The translations under genes and the position numbers were made by a program. 64,000 nt of DNA from an uncultured Sphingobacteriaceae bacterium (GTDB taxonomy: Bacteria; Bacteroidota; Bacteroidia; Sphingobacteriales; Sphingobacteriaceae): contig CAMLLO010000023.1 of the NCBI GenBank assembly GCA_946480915.1, positions 1-64,000 on the forward strand. Reading direction: 5' to 3'. Within the stretch, counting starts at the first letter, position 1; each line of letters starts with the position of its first letter. Positions 36,804 to 46,179 of this stretch are shown piece after piece. Below the pieces are notes generated by a model. It was not told the origin of the DNA, searched no databases, and saw only the letters and a list, made by a program, of their open reading frames with translations.

Positions 36804-37718
36804 ATGCTTGATATTGTAATAGAAGCCCGAAAAGCATCAATTGCCCCCGGAATGGATGTTAAAAGAATCCTTCCGTATCGCCTTCGCAGAATGGTGGGGC
36901 CCTTTATTTTTATGGATCATGCCGGCCCTGTCGATCTGCAAATTCCGATAGTTTCGTCCATGGATGTGTTGCCTCATCCTCACATAGGCCTTTCTACCGT
37001 CAGTTACTTGTTTGGCGGCCAGGTTACCCATCGCGACAGCCTTGGAGTAGAACAGGTAATTCGTCCGGGAGAAGTGAACTGGATGACCGCCGGAAAGGGA
37101 ATTGCACATTCGGAGCGCTTTGAGGATCCTTCGGTGCTGGCCGGCGGCAGTCTTGAGATGTTTCAGACCTGGGTCGCATTGCCCGAAAAAGATGAGGAAT
37201 CAGACCCTGCTTTTAACAATTATCAGCCTGCGGAGCTACCAGTGTTTACTGATACAGGTGTATGGATGCGTTTGATAGCCGGTAATGCCTATGGGGTAAC
37301 CAATAACGTTAAAATACATTCACCCTTGTTCTATATCCATGTCATGCTCGACAAAGAGGCCCGTTTCGGACTTCCAAGAGAGCATTCGGAACGCGGTGTT
37401 TATATAGCCAAGGGAAGTGTTGAGGTGTCGGGCACAACATATCCCGCCGGCCAGTTACTTGTGTTTACAAAAGGTGTTGACCCTCTGATAGTGGCAAAAG
37501 AAACGTCGGTACTGATGCTGTTGGGAGGCGAGCATTTGGGCGATAGACATATCTGGTGGAACTTCGTATCCTCCAGAAAAGAACGCATTGAACAAGCCAA
37601 GGCCGATTGGAAGGAGGGAAGGATTAGCTTGCCGCCTGCAGACAATCTGGAATTTATTCCGCTTCCCGAGGATAAATCAAGGCCGGCAGGTGACCCGCCT
37701 CCCGAAGTATTATCGTGA
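36804..37718 (+). CDS. Pirin-family protein
   Basis: A 304-residue bicupin. The N-terminal pirin domain has the iron-binding histidines in LPHPHIGLSTVSYLFGG, QVTHRDSLG and KGIAHSERF with its Glu. The C-terminal cupin (about 175-285) has IHSPLFYIHVMLDKEARFGL and GVYIAKGSVEVSG. Pirins are reported as quercetinase-like dioxygenases or as modulators of enzymes and transcription; the role here is not indicated by neighbours. Confidence 0.93.
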   Translation: MLDIVIEARKASIAPGMDVKRILPYRLRRMVGPFIFMDHAGPVDLQIPIVSSMDVLPHPHIGLSTVSYLFGGQVTHRDSLGVEQVIRPGEVNWMTAGKGIAHSERFEDPSVLAGGSLEMFQTWVALPEKDEESDPAFNNYQPAELPVFTDTGVWMRLIAGNAYGVTNNVKIHSPLFYIHVMLDKEARFGLPREHSERGVYIAKGSVEVSGTTYPAGQLLVFTKGVDPLIVAKETSVLMLLGGEHLGDRHIWWNFVSSRKERIEQAKADWKEGRISLPPADNLEFIPLPEDKSRPAGDPPPEVLS

Positions 37719-37872
37719 TACAGATGTTTTTTGCAATTTCCGTTTTCCTTAAAGGTCTGCGCTTTTTGTATCTATGTACAACTGCGTTGTGCCGCCCAAG
37801 AACCTAAAATCGTTATCTGTATCCCCTCCCAAAGAAACAATTACTGTAACTAGTAGTTTGTCTTTATAAAAC

Positions 37873-38607
37873 ATGTCCGTGAGATTTACTAATAAAATTT
37901 GCCTCGTTACCGGAGGCACTTCCGGAATTGGAAGGGCAATCTGTTTGCGTCTGGCTACTGAGGGAGCCACCGTTGTTGTCATAGGAAGGAATGATGAAGA
38001 AGGAGCGGAGTCTGTCGGCTTAATACAAAAAAGCGGAGGCTCAGCCATTTATATTAAAACAGATATTGGTTTTTCAGACCAAATAAAATCATGCATAGAT
38101 AAAGTAATTGAAACCTACGGCAGAATTGATGTGATCGTTAATAATGCGGCGATGATGACCTTTAAACGTATCGTTGATCTTGAAATTGAAGAATGGGATC
38201 AGTTGATGCATGTGAACCTCAGATCAGTATTCTTGTTTTGCAAATACAGTTTGCCTCACATGAAAAATGGCGCCGTAGTTAATATCGGTTCGGTACACGG
38301 CCATCAAACCACACCGAATGTTTTGCCTTACGCTGCCAGCAAAGGAGGAATCGAAGCATTTACAAGAGGACTTAGCCTTGAATATAAACCCGATGTTTCA
38401 AGGTTTAACACGGTTGCACCCGGAGCAGTCGACACACCGATGCTTTGGTCTAATCCAAATGTAAAAAGCGGTAAAGAAAAGATAATAGGTGTTGTTGGTA
38501 AGCCTGAGGATGTTGCTGCGGCAGTATGTTTTCTTGCTTCAGATGAGGCTGCCTATATCAATGGAACTACGCTGGTTGTAGATGGCGGACGATTAGATAT
38601 TCTTTAA
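37873..38607 (+). CDS. SDR-family NAD(P)-dependent oxidoreductase
   Basis: A 244-residue classical short-chain dehydrogenase. It has the dinucleotide-binding TGGTSGIGRAI, VNNAAM, the catalytic Ser in NIGSVHG, Tyr-x3-Lys in YAASKGG, and the C-terminal ASDEAAYINGTTLVVDGG. An Arg shortly after the second strand (VIGRND) favours NADP. It lies 9 bp before the GH1-like gene, so the two are co-transcribed, suggesting oxidation or reduction of a sugar released by that enzyme. Substrate unknown. Confidence 0.93.
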   Translation: MSVRFTNKICLVTGGTSGIGRAICLRLATEGATVVVIGRNDEEGAESVGLIQKSGGSAIYIKTDIGFSDQIKSCIDKVIETYGRIDVIVNNAAMMTFKRIVDLEIEEWDQLMHVNLRSVFLFCKYSLPHMKNGAVVNIGSVHGHQTTPNVLPYAASKGGIEAFTRGLSLEYKPDVSRFNTVAPGAVDTPMLWSNPNVKSGKEKIIGVVGKPEDVAAAVCFLASDEAAYINGTTLVVDGGRLDIL

Positions 38608-38616
38608 ACTTTCAGT

Positions 38617-39816
38617 ATGCGAAATAAATTTATGTTCTCTACAGGTATCGAAAATAGTTATCCCACTATTTTAATTGAAGGAAAGAGAATTCGGGTAGAT
38701 GAACTTAAAACTACAGATCATTATAACCGCTGGAAAGAAGATTTTCAGTTGGTAAAGTCAATAGGAATTGAATTCCTGCGATACGGCCCATCATATTATG
38801 TCTCTCATGAAGGTCCCGGAAAATATAACTGGGATTTTGCTGATGCCACTTTTGCTGAATTAAATGAACTTGGTATAACTCCTATTGTTGATTTGTGCCA
38901 TTTCGGAGTGCCCGACTGGATAGGAGATTTTCAGAACAATGATTGGCCACAGTACTTTGCCGAGTATGCCAAAGCTTTTGCAAGTCGCTTTCCTCAGCTT
39001 CAGTTTTATACGCCTGTTAACGAAATCTTTATTACCGCCACATTTTCTGCCCAATATGGATGGTGGAATGAGTGCCAAAGTTCGGATAAAGCATTTGTTA
39101 ATGCCCTGAAAAATTTGTGTAAGGCGAATGTACTTGCCATGCAGGCTATATTAGAGATACAGCCCGAGGCAACATTTATCCAAAGCGAATCATCCGAATA
39201 CTTTCATGCCGAAGATCCTTCATGCAGAACTCAGGCTGATTTTTTAAATGAAAAGCGGTTTTTATCCCTCGACCTTTCTTACGGCCACCCGGTAAACGTA
39301 CCCCTTTATAAATATTTACTCGATAATGGCTTAACTGATAAAGAATATCAATGGTTCGAGAAAAATTTCATCAAAGCCCGCTGTATTATGGGTAACGACT
39401 ATTATGTAACCAATGAACATACTGTACATGCGGATGGAAATACATCTCCTTCGGGCGAAATTTTTGGCTATTATATTATTACCCAGCAATATTATAACCG
39501 TTATCGTTTGCCTGTAATGCATACGGAAACCAATATTTCTGAGCCAAACTCGGTTAGATGGTTAAAAAAAGAATGGGCAAATGTTTATCGTTTTAAACAA
39601 GACGGCTTTCCTATAGTTGGGTTTACTTGGTACAGCCTCCTAGATCAGATAGATTGGGACTCTGCCCTCACAAAGAATGCTGGAAATATAAATCCATTAG
39701 GTCTGTTTGATCTTAACAGGCAAATCCGGCCTGTTGGAACAAGCTATAAAAATCTAATCAACTTATGGAAGGGAGTTCTGGAGGATGAAAGCTACGGTTT
39801 ACATTTTGCTTATTGA
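38617..39816 (+). CDS. GH1-family-like glycosidase
   Basis: A 399-residue TIM-barrel protein without a signal peptide. The acid/base Glu is in FYTPVNEIF after strand 4 and the nucleophile Glu in PVMHTETNIS after strand 7; GWWNE and FTWYSLLDQIDWDSAL match the GH1 aglycone and glycone-site regions. It is about 50 residues shorter than usual beta-glucosidases, so it belongs to a divergent branch. Encoded 9 bp after an SDR gene and followed by a hairpin. Likely a cytoplasmic beta-glycosidase. Confidence 0.85.
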   Translation: MRNKFMFSTGIENSYPTILIEGKRIRVDELKTTDHYNRWKEDFQLVKSIGIEFLRYGPSYYVSHEGPGKYNWDFADATFAELNELGITPIVDLCHFGVPDWIGDFQNNDWPQYFAEYAKAFASRFPQLQFYTPVNEIFITATFSAQYGWWNECQSSDKAFVNALKNLCKANVLAMQAILEIQPEATFIQSESSEYFHAEDPSCRTQADFLNEKRFLSLDLSYGHPVNVPLYKYLLDNGLTDKEYQWFEKNFIKARCIMGNDYYVTNEHTVHADGNTSPSGEIFGYYIITQQYYNRYRLPVMHTETNISEPNSVRWLKKEWANVYRFKQDGFPIVGFTWYSLLDQIDWDSALTKNAGNINPLGLFDLNRQIRPVGTSYKNLINLWKGVLEDESYGLHFAY

Positions 39817-39857
39817 ATGCAATAATTAATCTTACTGTAAATGCTAAAACCAATCGC

Positions 39858-39888
39858 AGCTCCCGAAATTTACGGGAGCTGTATTATA
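39858..39888. terminator. Hairpin between converging genes
   Basis: AGCTCCCG (39858-39865) pairs perfectly with CGGGAGCT (39873-39880) over a 7-nt loop. The right flank is GTATTATATA rather than a clean T tract. It sits between the ends of the GH1-like gene and the histidine kinase gene and probably terminates the former. Confidence 0.6.
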
Positions 39889-39922
39889 TAGGGTTTTAGC
39901 CGGGTTTTCCCTGATCAGGCAT

Positions 39923-42271
39923 TTAACAAACATTGGCCAGTTCAGATGCTTTCTTTAACGCTTTTAACAGATCTTCTAAATTTATCGGCTTTGATAAATA
40001 ATCGTCCATTCCAGCATTGAAACATTTCTCTCTATCTTCCGATAGTGCATTGGCTGTTAAAGCAATAATAACGGGTTGATTGTGATGACTTTTTCTAATT
40101 ATTTGCGTTGTTTCAAGTCCGTCGAGTTCGGGCATTTGCATGTCCATTAAGATGACATCATAGTTCCGTTCAGCTAACCGATCAAGCGCTTCTCTGCCGT
40201 GATTTGCCAGGTCGGGACTATAGCCAAGCTTACCTAGTATCTTTAATATTAATTTTTGATTGATAAGATTGTCCTCCGCTATTAATATTTCCAGAGGATG
40301 ATTGACTGCAAAATCTTCCGAAAGTACCTTAGTCGAAGGTTGTTCAGATTTTAAGGGCTCCTTTATTTGCTTCAATTCTGATTGAATGACTTTAATTAAT
40401 TGCTGTTGTTTAACAGGCTTGGTCAGAATGGACGAAAATAGTTCAGAATACTTCTTCTTGGTTTCGTCCCCAATCGAACTTAATAAGATGATTGGAATAT
40501 CTGGCGCCAATTCTTTTATCCGTCTGCTTAAATCTACTCCGCTCATTTCCGGCATTTGCATATCGGTGATTACCAGATCGAAATTTTTGTTATAGTTGAG
40601 GATAAATAATGCCTCTTGTCCCGAAAGGGCTGTTAGTACAGATAGTCCCCAGTTTTCTAACTGAGTTTTTAATATAGTGAGATTTGTTTTATTGTCATCA
40701 ATAATCAGAATTTGCTTCCCTTCACAGCCTACAAGATTGCGATTGGCATATATTCTTGACGATTGCGTGCCTGCCAGACATTTAACCGTAAAGCTAAAAG
40801 AAGAGCCTTGTCCTTCTGTGCTTTCCACAGAAATCTGGCCACCCATTAAATCAACCAGTCGTTCGCTTATTACTAGCCCCAAACCAGTGCCTCCGTATTT
40901 GCGGGTAGTAGATGAGTCGACTTGCGAAAATGCTTTAAATAATCTGGATAGTTTATCAGGAGCTATCCCGATACCCGTATCTTTCACCTGAAAGCCAATG
41001 GTTAACAGCCCACCTTCATTTATCTCCACCAGCTTCACATCTATAAAAATCTCCCCTTCATCAGTGAATTTTGTTGCGTTTGCTACAAGGTTTATTAAGA
41101 TCTGGCGCAACCTCAACCCATCGGCTATAATTTGTGCAGGTATTTGAGGGTCTATCTGATAAATTAAATCGAGTCCTTTCTCGGAAGCTTTCACGGAGAA
41201 TAGATCCATAATATCCTCCACACAAGTTCGCAATTCAAAGTCATGAGGGTCAAGTTCAAGGCTTCCTGACTCAATTTTTGAAAAGTCAAGAATATCGTTA
41301 ATAACCGTTAGCAGATTTTCGCCACTGGTATGAATTACTTCCAAATACTCTTGCTGCTCTTTGCTAAGGATTGTTTCTGACAATAAGGCTGTCATACCGA
41401 GCACGCCATTCATCGGAGTTCTTATTTCGTGACTCATCGTTGCCAAAAACGCACTTTTAGCTTGATTCGCCTGGTCGGCTTCTTCTCTGGCCTGGCGTTC
41501 CTGTTCTTTTTGAGCAATTAAGGCCGTATTGATCTGAACCAGCTCAATTTGCTGTGCTTCAAGTTCCTCAGCCTGCAACTGTGTAGTTTCGTACAGATCC
41601 TGAAGTTTAATGTTGGCACGGTTTGTTCGTTCTTCAATTAATTTCTGATGTCCGAACGTCCGCTTGATATACCGAAACAGGATATACACCAGAAAAAGGA
41701 TAATTGACAGGGCAAACCCAAGAAATACCAAGGTATTCCGGGCGTTTTTTTTACTGTCAAATCGCCTCTGTGCTAATAATCTTCCTTCAATTTTCTTAAG
41801 GTTTTCAATACTGTTTTCCACCTTCACCATCGTACTGTCGGCATTAATTTCGTTTTTTGCTTCTTCCAGACCACCTCCATTATAGGCCCAAAGAATCTTA
41901 CTTAATGCAAAAAGCTTTTGTGAAGCGTAAATTCTTATCGAATCCACACGTTTTAATTGCCTTCCCTCATGTATAACAAGCGACCTAAGCCTGTCTATCG
42001 AAGGCATGATCTTACTAAGTGATTCGTTATACAGATCAAGGTATTTAGTGTTTCCTGTTGTTATATAGGCTCTGCTGCTACTTTCGGCCAGGCTGATATT
42101 AATCAGCACCACATTCGAAAATTTGATAATTTCCTGTGTCTGATCAACAGAAATATTATCCTTTTCCATTTCGGTTATACGGATGTAGGAAATAATTCCA
42201 ACAGAGAAAACAAATCCCAATGTAATCGCAAAGCCTGCTAAAACTTGTTGTTGGAAAGTGAATTTTTTCAT
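39923..42271 (-). CDS. Hybrid sensor histidine kinase with CHASE3-like sensor and two receivers
   Basis: A 782-residue inner-membrane kinase. A first membrane helix (about 10-28) and a second (about 183-202) bracket a CHASE3-type periplasmic helix bundle (AESSSRAYITTGNTKYLDLY). A coiled coil follows (about 215-275), then HisKA (FLATMSHEIRTPMNGVLG with the phospho-His), HATPase (GTGLGLVISERLVDLMGGQI), a first receiver (ILIIDDN, DLVITDMQMPEMSG) and a second receiver (ILIAEDN, DVILMDMQMPELDG). No output partner is adjacent. It could in principle phosphorylate orphan receivers such as the GH130 fusion, but nothing here shows that. Confidence 0.95.
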   Translation of the reverse strand: MKKFTFQQQVLAGFAITLGFVFSVGIISYIRITEMEKDNISVDQTQEIIKFSNVVLINISLAESSSRAYITTGNTKYLDLYNESLSKIMPSIDRLRSLVIHEGRQLKRVDSIRIYASQKLFALSKILWAYNGGGLEEAKNEINADSTMVKVENSIENLKKIEGRLLAQRRFDSKKNARNTLVFLGFALSIILFLVYILFRYIKRTFGHQKLIEERTNRANIKLQDLYETTQLQAEELEAQQIELVQINTALIAQKEQERQAREEADQANQAKSAFLATMSHEIRTPMNGVLGMTALLSETILSKEQQEYLEVIHTSGENLLTVINDILDFSKIESGSLELDPHDFELRTCVEDIMDLFSVKASEKGLDLIYQIDPQIPAQIIADGLRLRQILINLVANATKFTDEGEIFIDVKLVEINEGGLLTIGFQVKDTGIGIAPDKLSRLFKAFSQVDSSTTRKYGGTGLGLVISERLVDLMGGQISVESTEGQGSSFSFTVKCLAGTQSSRIYANRNLVGCEGKQILIIDDNKTNLTILKTQLENWGLSVLTALSGQEALFILNYNKNFDLVITDMQMPEMSGVDLSRRIKELAPDIPIILLSSIGDETKKKYSELFSSILTKPVKQQQLIKVIQSELKQIKEPLKSEQPSTKVLSEDFAVNHPLEILIAEDNLINQKLILKILGKLGYSPDLANHGREALDRLAERNYDVILMDMQMPELDGLETTQIIRKSHHNQPVIIALTANALSEDREKCFNAGMDDYLSKPINLEDLLKALKKASELANVC

Positions 42272-42702
42272 AAAATTTAATACGTGAGAAATTGATAAGG
42301 ATAGTTTGATCTTAAATAGTACTTCGTATCTGATAAAAAAAAAGCGTTAATTTTATGCGGCAAGTTTACAAAGTCCATTCCTCACTTGTTGTACATCAGC
42401 TATTATGTTATTGTTAAGTTTTCAATTTTGAAAAATGCTAAAAGCTGAGTGGTTGAAATATGCAAAATTCACTGTAAAAAGAGAGTTTCTGACCAAAAGC
42501 TTTTCCTCTAACTGTCAAAAACATCAGAATACTTTACCTAAAAATAATATAATAGAAACACGCTGTTGATCTGAAATAAGCACCTTTGAGAACAGTGTTT
42601 AACATTTATCCCACGATTCGAAGCCATCATGAGCATGTTCCATCCAAATAATGTACCTGATTATAGCTCCATCTCCATTATCAAAAAGCTTAATATAATT
42701 TG
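42272..42702. other. Divergent spacer of 431 bp
   Basis: AT-rich region between the divergent kinase and glycosyltransferase genes; it must hold both promoters, though no convincing TTG/TAnnTTTG pair is clear. A 24-codon plus-strand frame at 42629-42703 ends in TGA overlapping the glycosyltransferase ATG (TGATG); it may be a coupling leader or chance. Confidence 0.45.
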
Positions 42703-43698
42703 ATGAAAATACTCTATGCAATTCAGGGTACCGGTAACGGTCACCTAAGTCGGGCCATGGACATTATTCCTTGTTTGCAAAAACACGGGGAAGTAGACAT
42801 ATTGGTAAGTGGTATCCAGGGAGATCTCAATCTCTCTTTTCCCATAACCTATCAGTACAGGGGATTAAGCTTTATTTTTGGTAAATCCGGGGGTGTTAAT
42901 CTTTGGAAAACCTTCGCAAAAACAAATCTCAGGCGATTTTTTAAGAATTTAAATGACTTACCTTTAGATCGCTATAACCTGATTATAAATGATTTTGAGC
43001 CAGTATCCGCCTGGGCTTGCTACTTTAAAACTAAGGGTTGTGTCGGCTTAAGTCATCAGGCAGCAGTACTGACCGAAGGTTATGCTTCGCCAGACAGTTC
43101 AGATAGAATGGGTAAGCTCATTCTGGAGCATTATGCTCCAGTGAATAGCAAATATGGCTTTCACTTTTCAGCAGATGGCGAAAATATATTCACACCTGTG
43201 ATTCGCCAGCAGGTTAGGGAACACACGATATCAGACGAGGGGCACTATACTGTTTATCTGCCTTCCTATGATGATAAACGATTAATTAAGCAACTATCAG
43301 AATATAAAAATATCCGTTGGCAGGTTTTTTCTAAACACAATAAGAAGAAATACGAATCCCGAAATATAACCATATATCCCATAGATAATAAGCGCTTTAC
43401 GGCGAGCATGGCTTCATCTAGCGGGGTATTGTGTGGCGCTGGTTTTGAAACTCCCGCCGAAGCTTTGTTTTTAGGAAAAAAACTTCTCGTGATCCCCATG
43501 AAAAATCAATATGAACAACATCTGAATGCTGCTGCTTTAAAATCAATGGGTGTTCCTGTCGTTAAAAACCTTAAGCCGAAAAATGCAGAAGTGATAGGAG
43601 AGTGGCTAGAGAGTGGCAAGGTGGTTCCGGTAGACTATCCCGATCAAACACAGCAAATTATCGACCATATTGTAGCTAACCATGCAACATTATTCTAG
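42703..43698 (+). CDS. MJ1255/VC2487-type glycosyltransferase (GT28-like)
   Basis: A 331-residue GT-B transferase. The N-terminal MKILYAIQGTGNGHLSRAMDII carries the Gly-rich acceptor loop, and the C-terminal part SSGVLCGAGFETPAEALFLGKKLLVIP with NQYEQHLNAAAL is the UDP-sugar-binding site of MurG/GT28-like enzymes. The ATG at 42703 is preferred over TTG one codon earlier. It converges, 2 bp apart, with an LpxH-like phosphoesterase gene, a pairing that suggests lipid glycosylation, but the product is unknown. Confidence 0.88.
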   Translation: MKILYAIQGTGNGHLSRAMDIIPCLQKHGEVDILVSGIQGDLNLSFPITYQYRGLSFIFGKSGGVNLWKTFAKTNLRRFFKNLNDLPLDRYNLIINDFEPVSAWACYFKTKGCVGLSHQAAVLTEGYASPDSSDRMGKLILEHYAPVNSKYGFHFSADGENIFTPVIRQQVREHTISDEGHYTVYLPSYDDKRLIKQLSEYKNIRWQVFSKHNKKKYESRNITIYPIDNKRFTASMASSSGVLCGAGFETPAEALFLGKKLLVIPMKNQYEQHLNAAALKSMGVPVVKNLKPKNAEVIGEWLESGKVVPVDYPDQTQQIIDHIVANHATLF

Positions 43699-43700
43699 CT

Positions 43701-44549
43701 TCAGCCGTCATTTTTTATACTCTCTAACAATGTTTTAATATTGAGCATATCATTCAGGTCTTGAGAATCGATAATATCCGTAAAGTCTGGTTCCGCATCA
43801 AGTTCCGGTTCATACTTATAAATCGTCCATTCGCCATTGTGATACTCCAAAGAAGTGAGGTTCTCTACCCAATCTCCCGAATTAAGGTAAAGCACAGATC
43901 CTTTTTCCGTATCGATTTTCCTGATTTCCGGTTGATGGATGTGCCCGCAAATCACAAAGCTGTATCCATTTTCTATTGCTAGCTCTGCAGCGATGGTTTC
44001 GAAATCATTGATAAATCTAACCGCATCTTTAAAATGAGCCTTTATCCGTTTTGAAAAACTCATTTTTTCACGTCCTATTAACGACAGACACCAGTTAACG
44101 AAACTATTAATCAGAATCAAGCTGTCATAGCCTACTGCTCCCAGTTTTGCCAGCCACTTTGAATTCTGCATGGTCACATCAAATACATCGCCATGAAACA
44201 GCCATGCTTTTTCTCCCTCCAGATTTAATACAAGCTTATTTATTAATTTAAAACTTCCAACTTCCAGATCTGCAAATTTTCTAAGCATTTCATCGTGGTT
44301 GCCGGTAAGATAGTAAACAGGTATGTTCTCGGTAACGAACTTCATTATTCGTCTCACCACCTTCATGTGACTTTCCGGCCAGTAAGATTTGCTAAACTGC
44401 CATATATCTATTATATCACCGTTTAATACGATTGCTTTTGGATTTATACTCTTTAGATAAGTAAGTAATTCCTTGGCATGGCAGCCATAGGTTCCAAGAT
44501 GTACATCAGATATGACCACCAGGTCAACATTGCGTTTCGGCATATACAA
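43701..44549 (-). CDS. UDP-2,3-diacylglucosamine diphosphatase-like metallophosphoesterase
   Basis: A 282-residue calcineurin-like phosphoesterase with all metal motifs: ISDVHLGTYG, LNGDIIDIW, TGNHDEM, FHGDVFD and ICGHIHQPE. The extended insert (RIKAHFKDAVRFINDFE) matches the LpxH/LpxI-replacement type that cleaves UDP-diacylglucosamine in lipid A synthesis. Peripheral membrane location is expected. Whether it is the main lipid A enzyme or a paralogue cannot be decided here. Confidence 0.85.
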   Translation of the reverse strand: MYMPKRNVDLVVISDVHLGTYGCHAKELLTYLKSINPKAIVLNGDIIDIWQFSKSYWPESHMKVVRRIMKFVTENIPVYYLTGNHDEMLRKFADLEVGSFKLINKLVLNLEGEKAWLFHGDVFDVTMQNSKWLAKLGAVGYDSLILINSFVNWCLSLIGREKMSFSKRIKAHFKDAVRFINDFETIAAELAIENGYSFVICGHIHQPEIRKIDTEKGSVLYLNSGDWVENLTSLEYHNGEWTIYKYEPELDAEPDFTDIIDSQDLNDMLNIKTLLESIKNDG

Positions 44550-44660
44550 ATTACGGCGACCTAAATTAGCTCACTGTAAATTTAATGTGATCTAATTGTG
44601 CTGACATTATCAAAAAACAAACGACTATCAGGAATGACTATTCTCTAAAGGCGATCAAGC

Positions 44661-46046
44661 CTATAGCTCATAGCTAATACCCTTTTCGGGGATAACGGCC
44701 CTATATCCTTCAGCATTCAGTTCGGTAGCCATTGCAGTCATACTCTCCAGCTCACCATGCACCAAAAATACCTGCTTCAGTTTAATTTTATCCTGATGTT
44801 TCACCAGATCGATCAAATCATCATGATCGCCATGTCCGCTCAGTAGATCTGTTTTCTTGATAGTTGCATACACCGCCAGTTCACGGTCGCGAATGTGTAC
44901 ATACGGATCTCCTCTCAATAAACGATGACCCAAAGTGCCCTTTGCGCTATACCCGATAAAAAGAATCGTACAGTAATAGTTGGATATGTTATAATATAAA
45001 TGGTCTTGAATTCGGCCACCCTCAAGCATTCCCGCAGAAGAAACGATGATGCAAGGCTCCAGGTAATTTGAAAGCTCACGGCTTTCTTTCATATCCTGAA
45101 CATAGAAAAGGTTTTCAAACTCAAATCCATCGCCCATCTTCTGATAAAATTCCTGCGCATCCTCACTTAAGTGATTTATGTATTTCCGGTAAATCTCGGT
45201 CGCGTAATTTGCCAGCGGACTATCTACAAAGATCTTAACCCGCGGAAGCAATCCTTTTGTGAAAATTTTATTTAAACTATAAACAAGCGCCTGGGTGCGC
45301 CCGATACTAAAAGCCGGGATAATTAAACGTCCCGGAGTTTTTATACATGCATTTTCAATCTCCTCAACCAGCACATCCTCGATAGTACTGTCTTTAGAAT
45401 GAAATCGGCCGCCGTACGTTGATTCACACACTAAAAAATCCAAAGCAGGTAATTCCTGCGGATCTACAAGCACCGGATAATTTTTTCGTCCGATATCGCC
45501 GGTGAACCCAATCTTGCGCTGCACGCCATGTTCAGTAGCTGTGATCACAACCGAAGCAGCGCCAAGTAAATGACCTGCTGGTATTAACTCTACCTCAATA
45601 TCGCCGCTCAGTCTGAATGGCTTATTAAAGCTCAACGTTACAAATCGCTCCGCCGCCTCCATAACATGTTTTTGAAAAAATAAGGGTCTGGGCCCCGAAG
45701 AATGCTTTTTTCCTCTTCTATGGGTCTTACTTTTCTTCTCAAAAATACTAACAGAATCAAGCAGTAACAGCTCGGCTAAATCCGCAGTAGGAGAGGTACA
45801 CACAACTTGTCCTTCAAATCCGGCTCTGATTAGTGTGGGCAGGTTTCCCGAATGGTCGATGTGCGCATGCGTTAACAGCACAACGTCAATGTCACCCGGA
45901 TTAAACGGAAAAAACTCATTCTCCTCTAACCGGGTATCCCGTTCATAATCCAAACCACAATCGATCAGGATTTTATAGTTATTTATTTCCAAAAGATGCA
46001 TGCTTCCAGTTACCTGTTGTGCAGCACCCCAAATAGTTAGTTTCAT
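44661..46046 (-). CDS. MBL-fold beta-CASP RNA-processing enzyme
   Basis: A 461-residue metallo-beta-lactamase-fold nuclease of the CPSF73/YSH1-like type. Motif 2 is LTHAHIDHSGN; other metal ligands are in AGHLLGAAS and FTGDIG. The beta-CASP insertion holds RLIIPAFSIGRTQALVY, and the C-terminal RMMBL part has LSGHGDHDDL and VFLVHGELESM. It is expected to cleave RNA in the cytoplasm. It is a single gene followed by the phosphoesterase 111 bp away. Confidence 0.93.
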   Translation of the reverse strand: MKLTIWGAAQQVTGSMHLLEINNYKILIDCGLDYERDTRLEENEFFPFNPGDIDVVLLTHAHIDHSGNLPTLIRAGFEGQVVCTSPTADLAELLLLDSVSIFEKKSKTHRRGKKHSSGPRPLFFQKHVMEAAERFVTLSFNKPFRLSGDIEVELIPAGHLLGAASVVITATEHGVQRKIGFTGDIGRKNYPVLVDPQELPALDFLVCESTYGGRFHSKDSTIEDVLVEEIENACIKTPGRLIIPAFSIGRTQALVYSLNKIFTKGLLPRVKIFVDSPLANYATEIYRKYINHLSEDAQEFYQKMGDGFEFENLFYVQDMKESRELSNYLEPCIIVSSAGMLEGGRIQDHLYYNISNYYCTILFIGYSAKGTLGHRLLRGDPYVHIRDRELAVYATIKKTDLLSGHGDHDDLIDLVKHQDKIKLKQVFLVHGELESMTAMATELNAEGYRAVIPEKGISYEL

Positions 46047-46179
46047 CAGAAATAGATGTGAGAAATTAGATATGAGAGATGAGACAATGCAAATCGCAAA
46101 CTCTGTTATTTGTTAAGCTAAAATTCATGTTACGAAGTCGTTCCGTTTTTAATTTTGACTTTTTAATTTTGACTTAACA

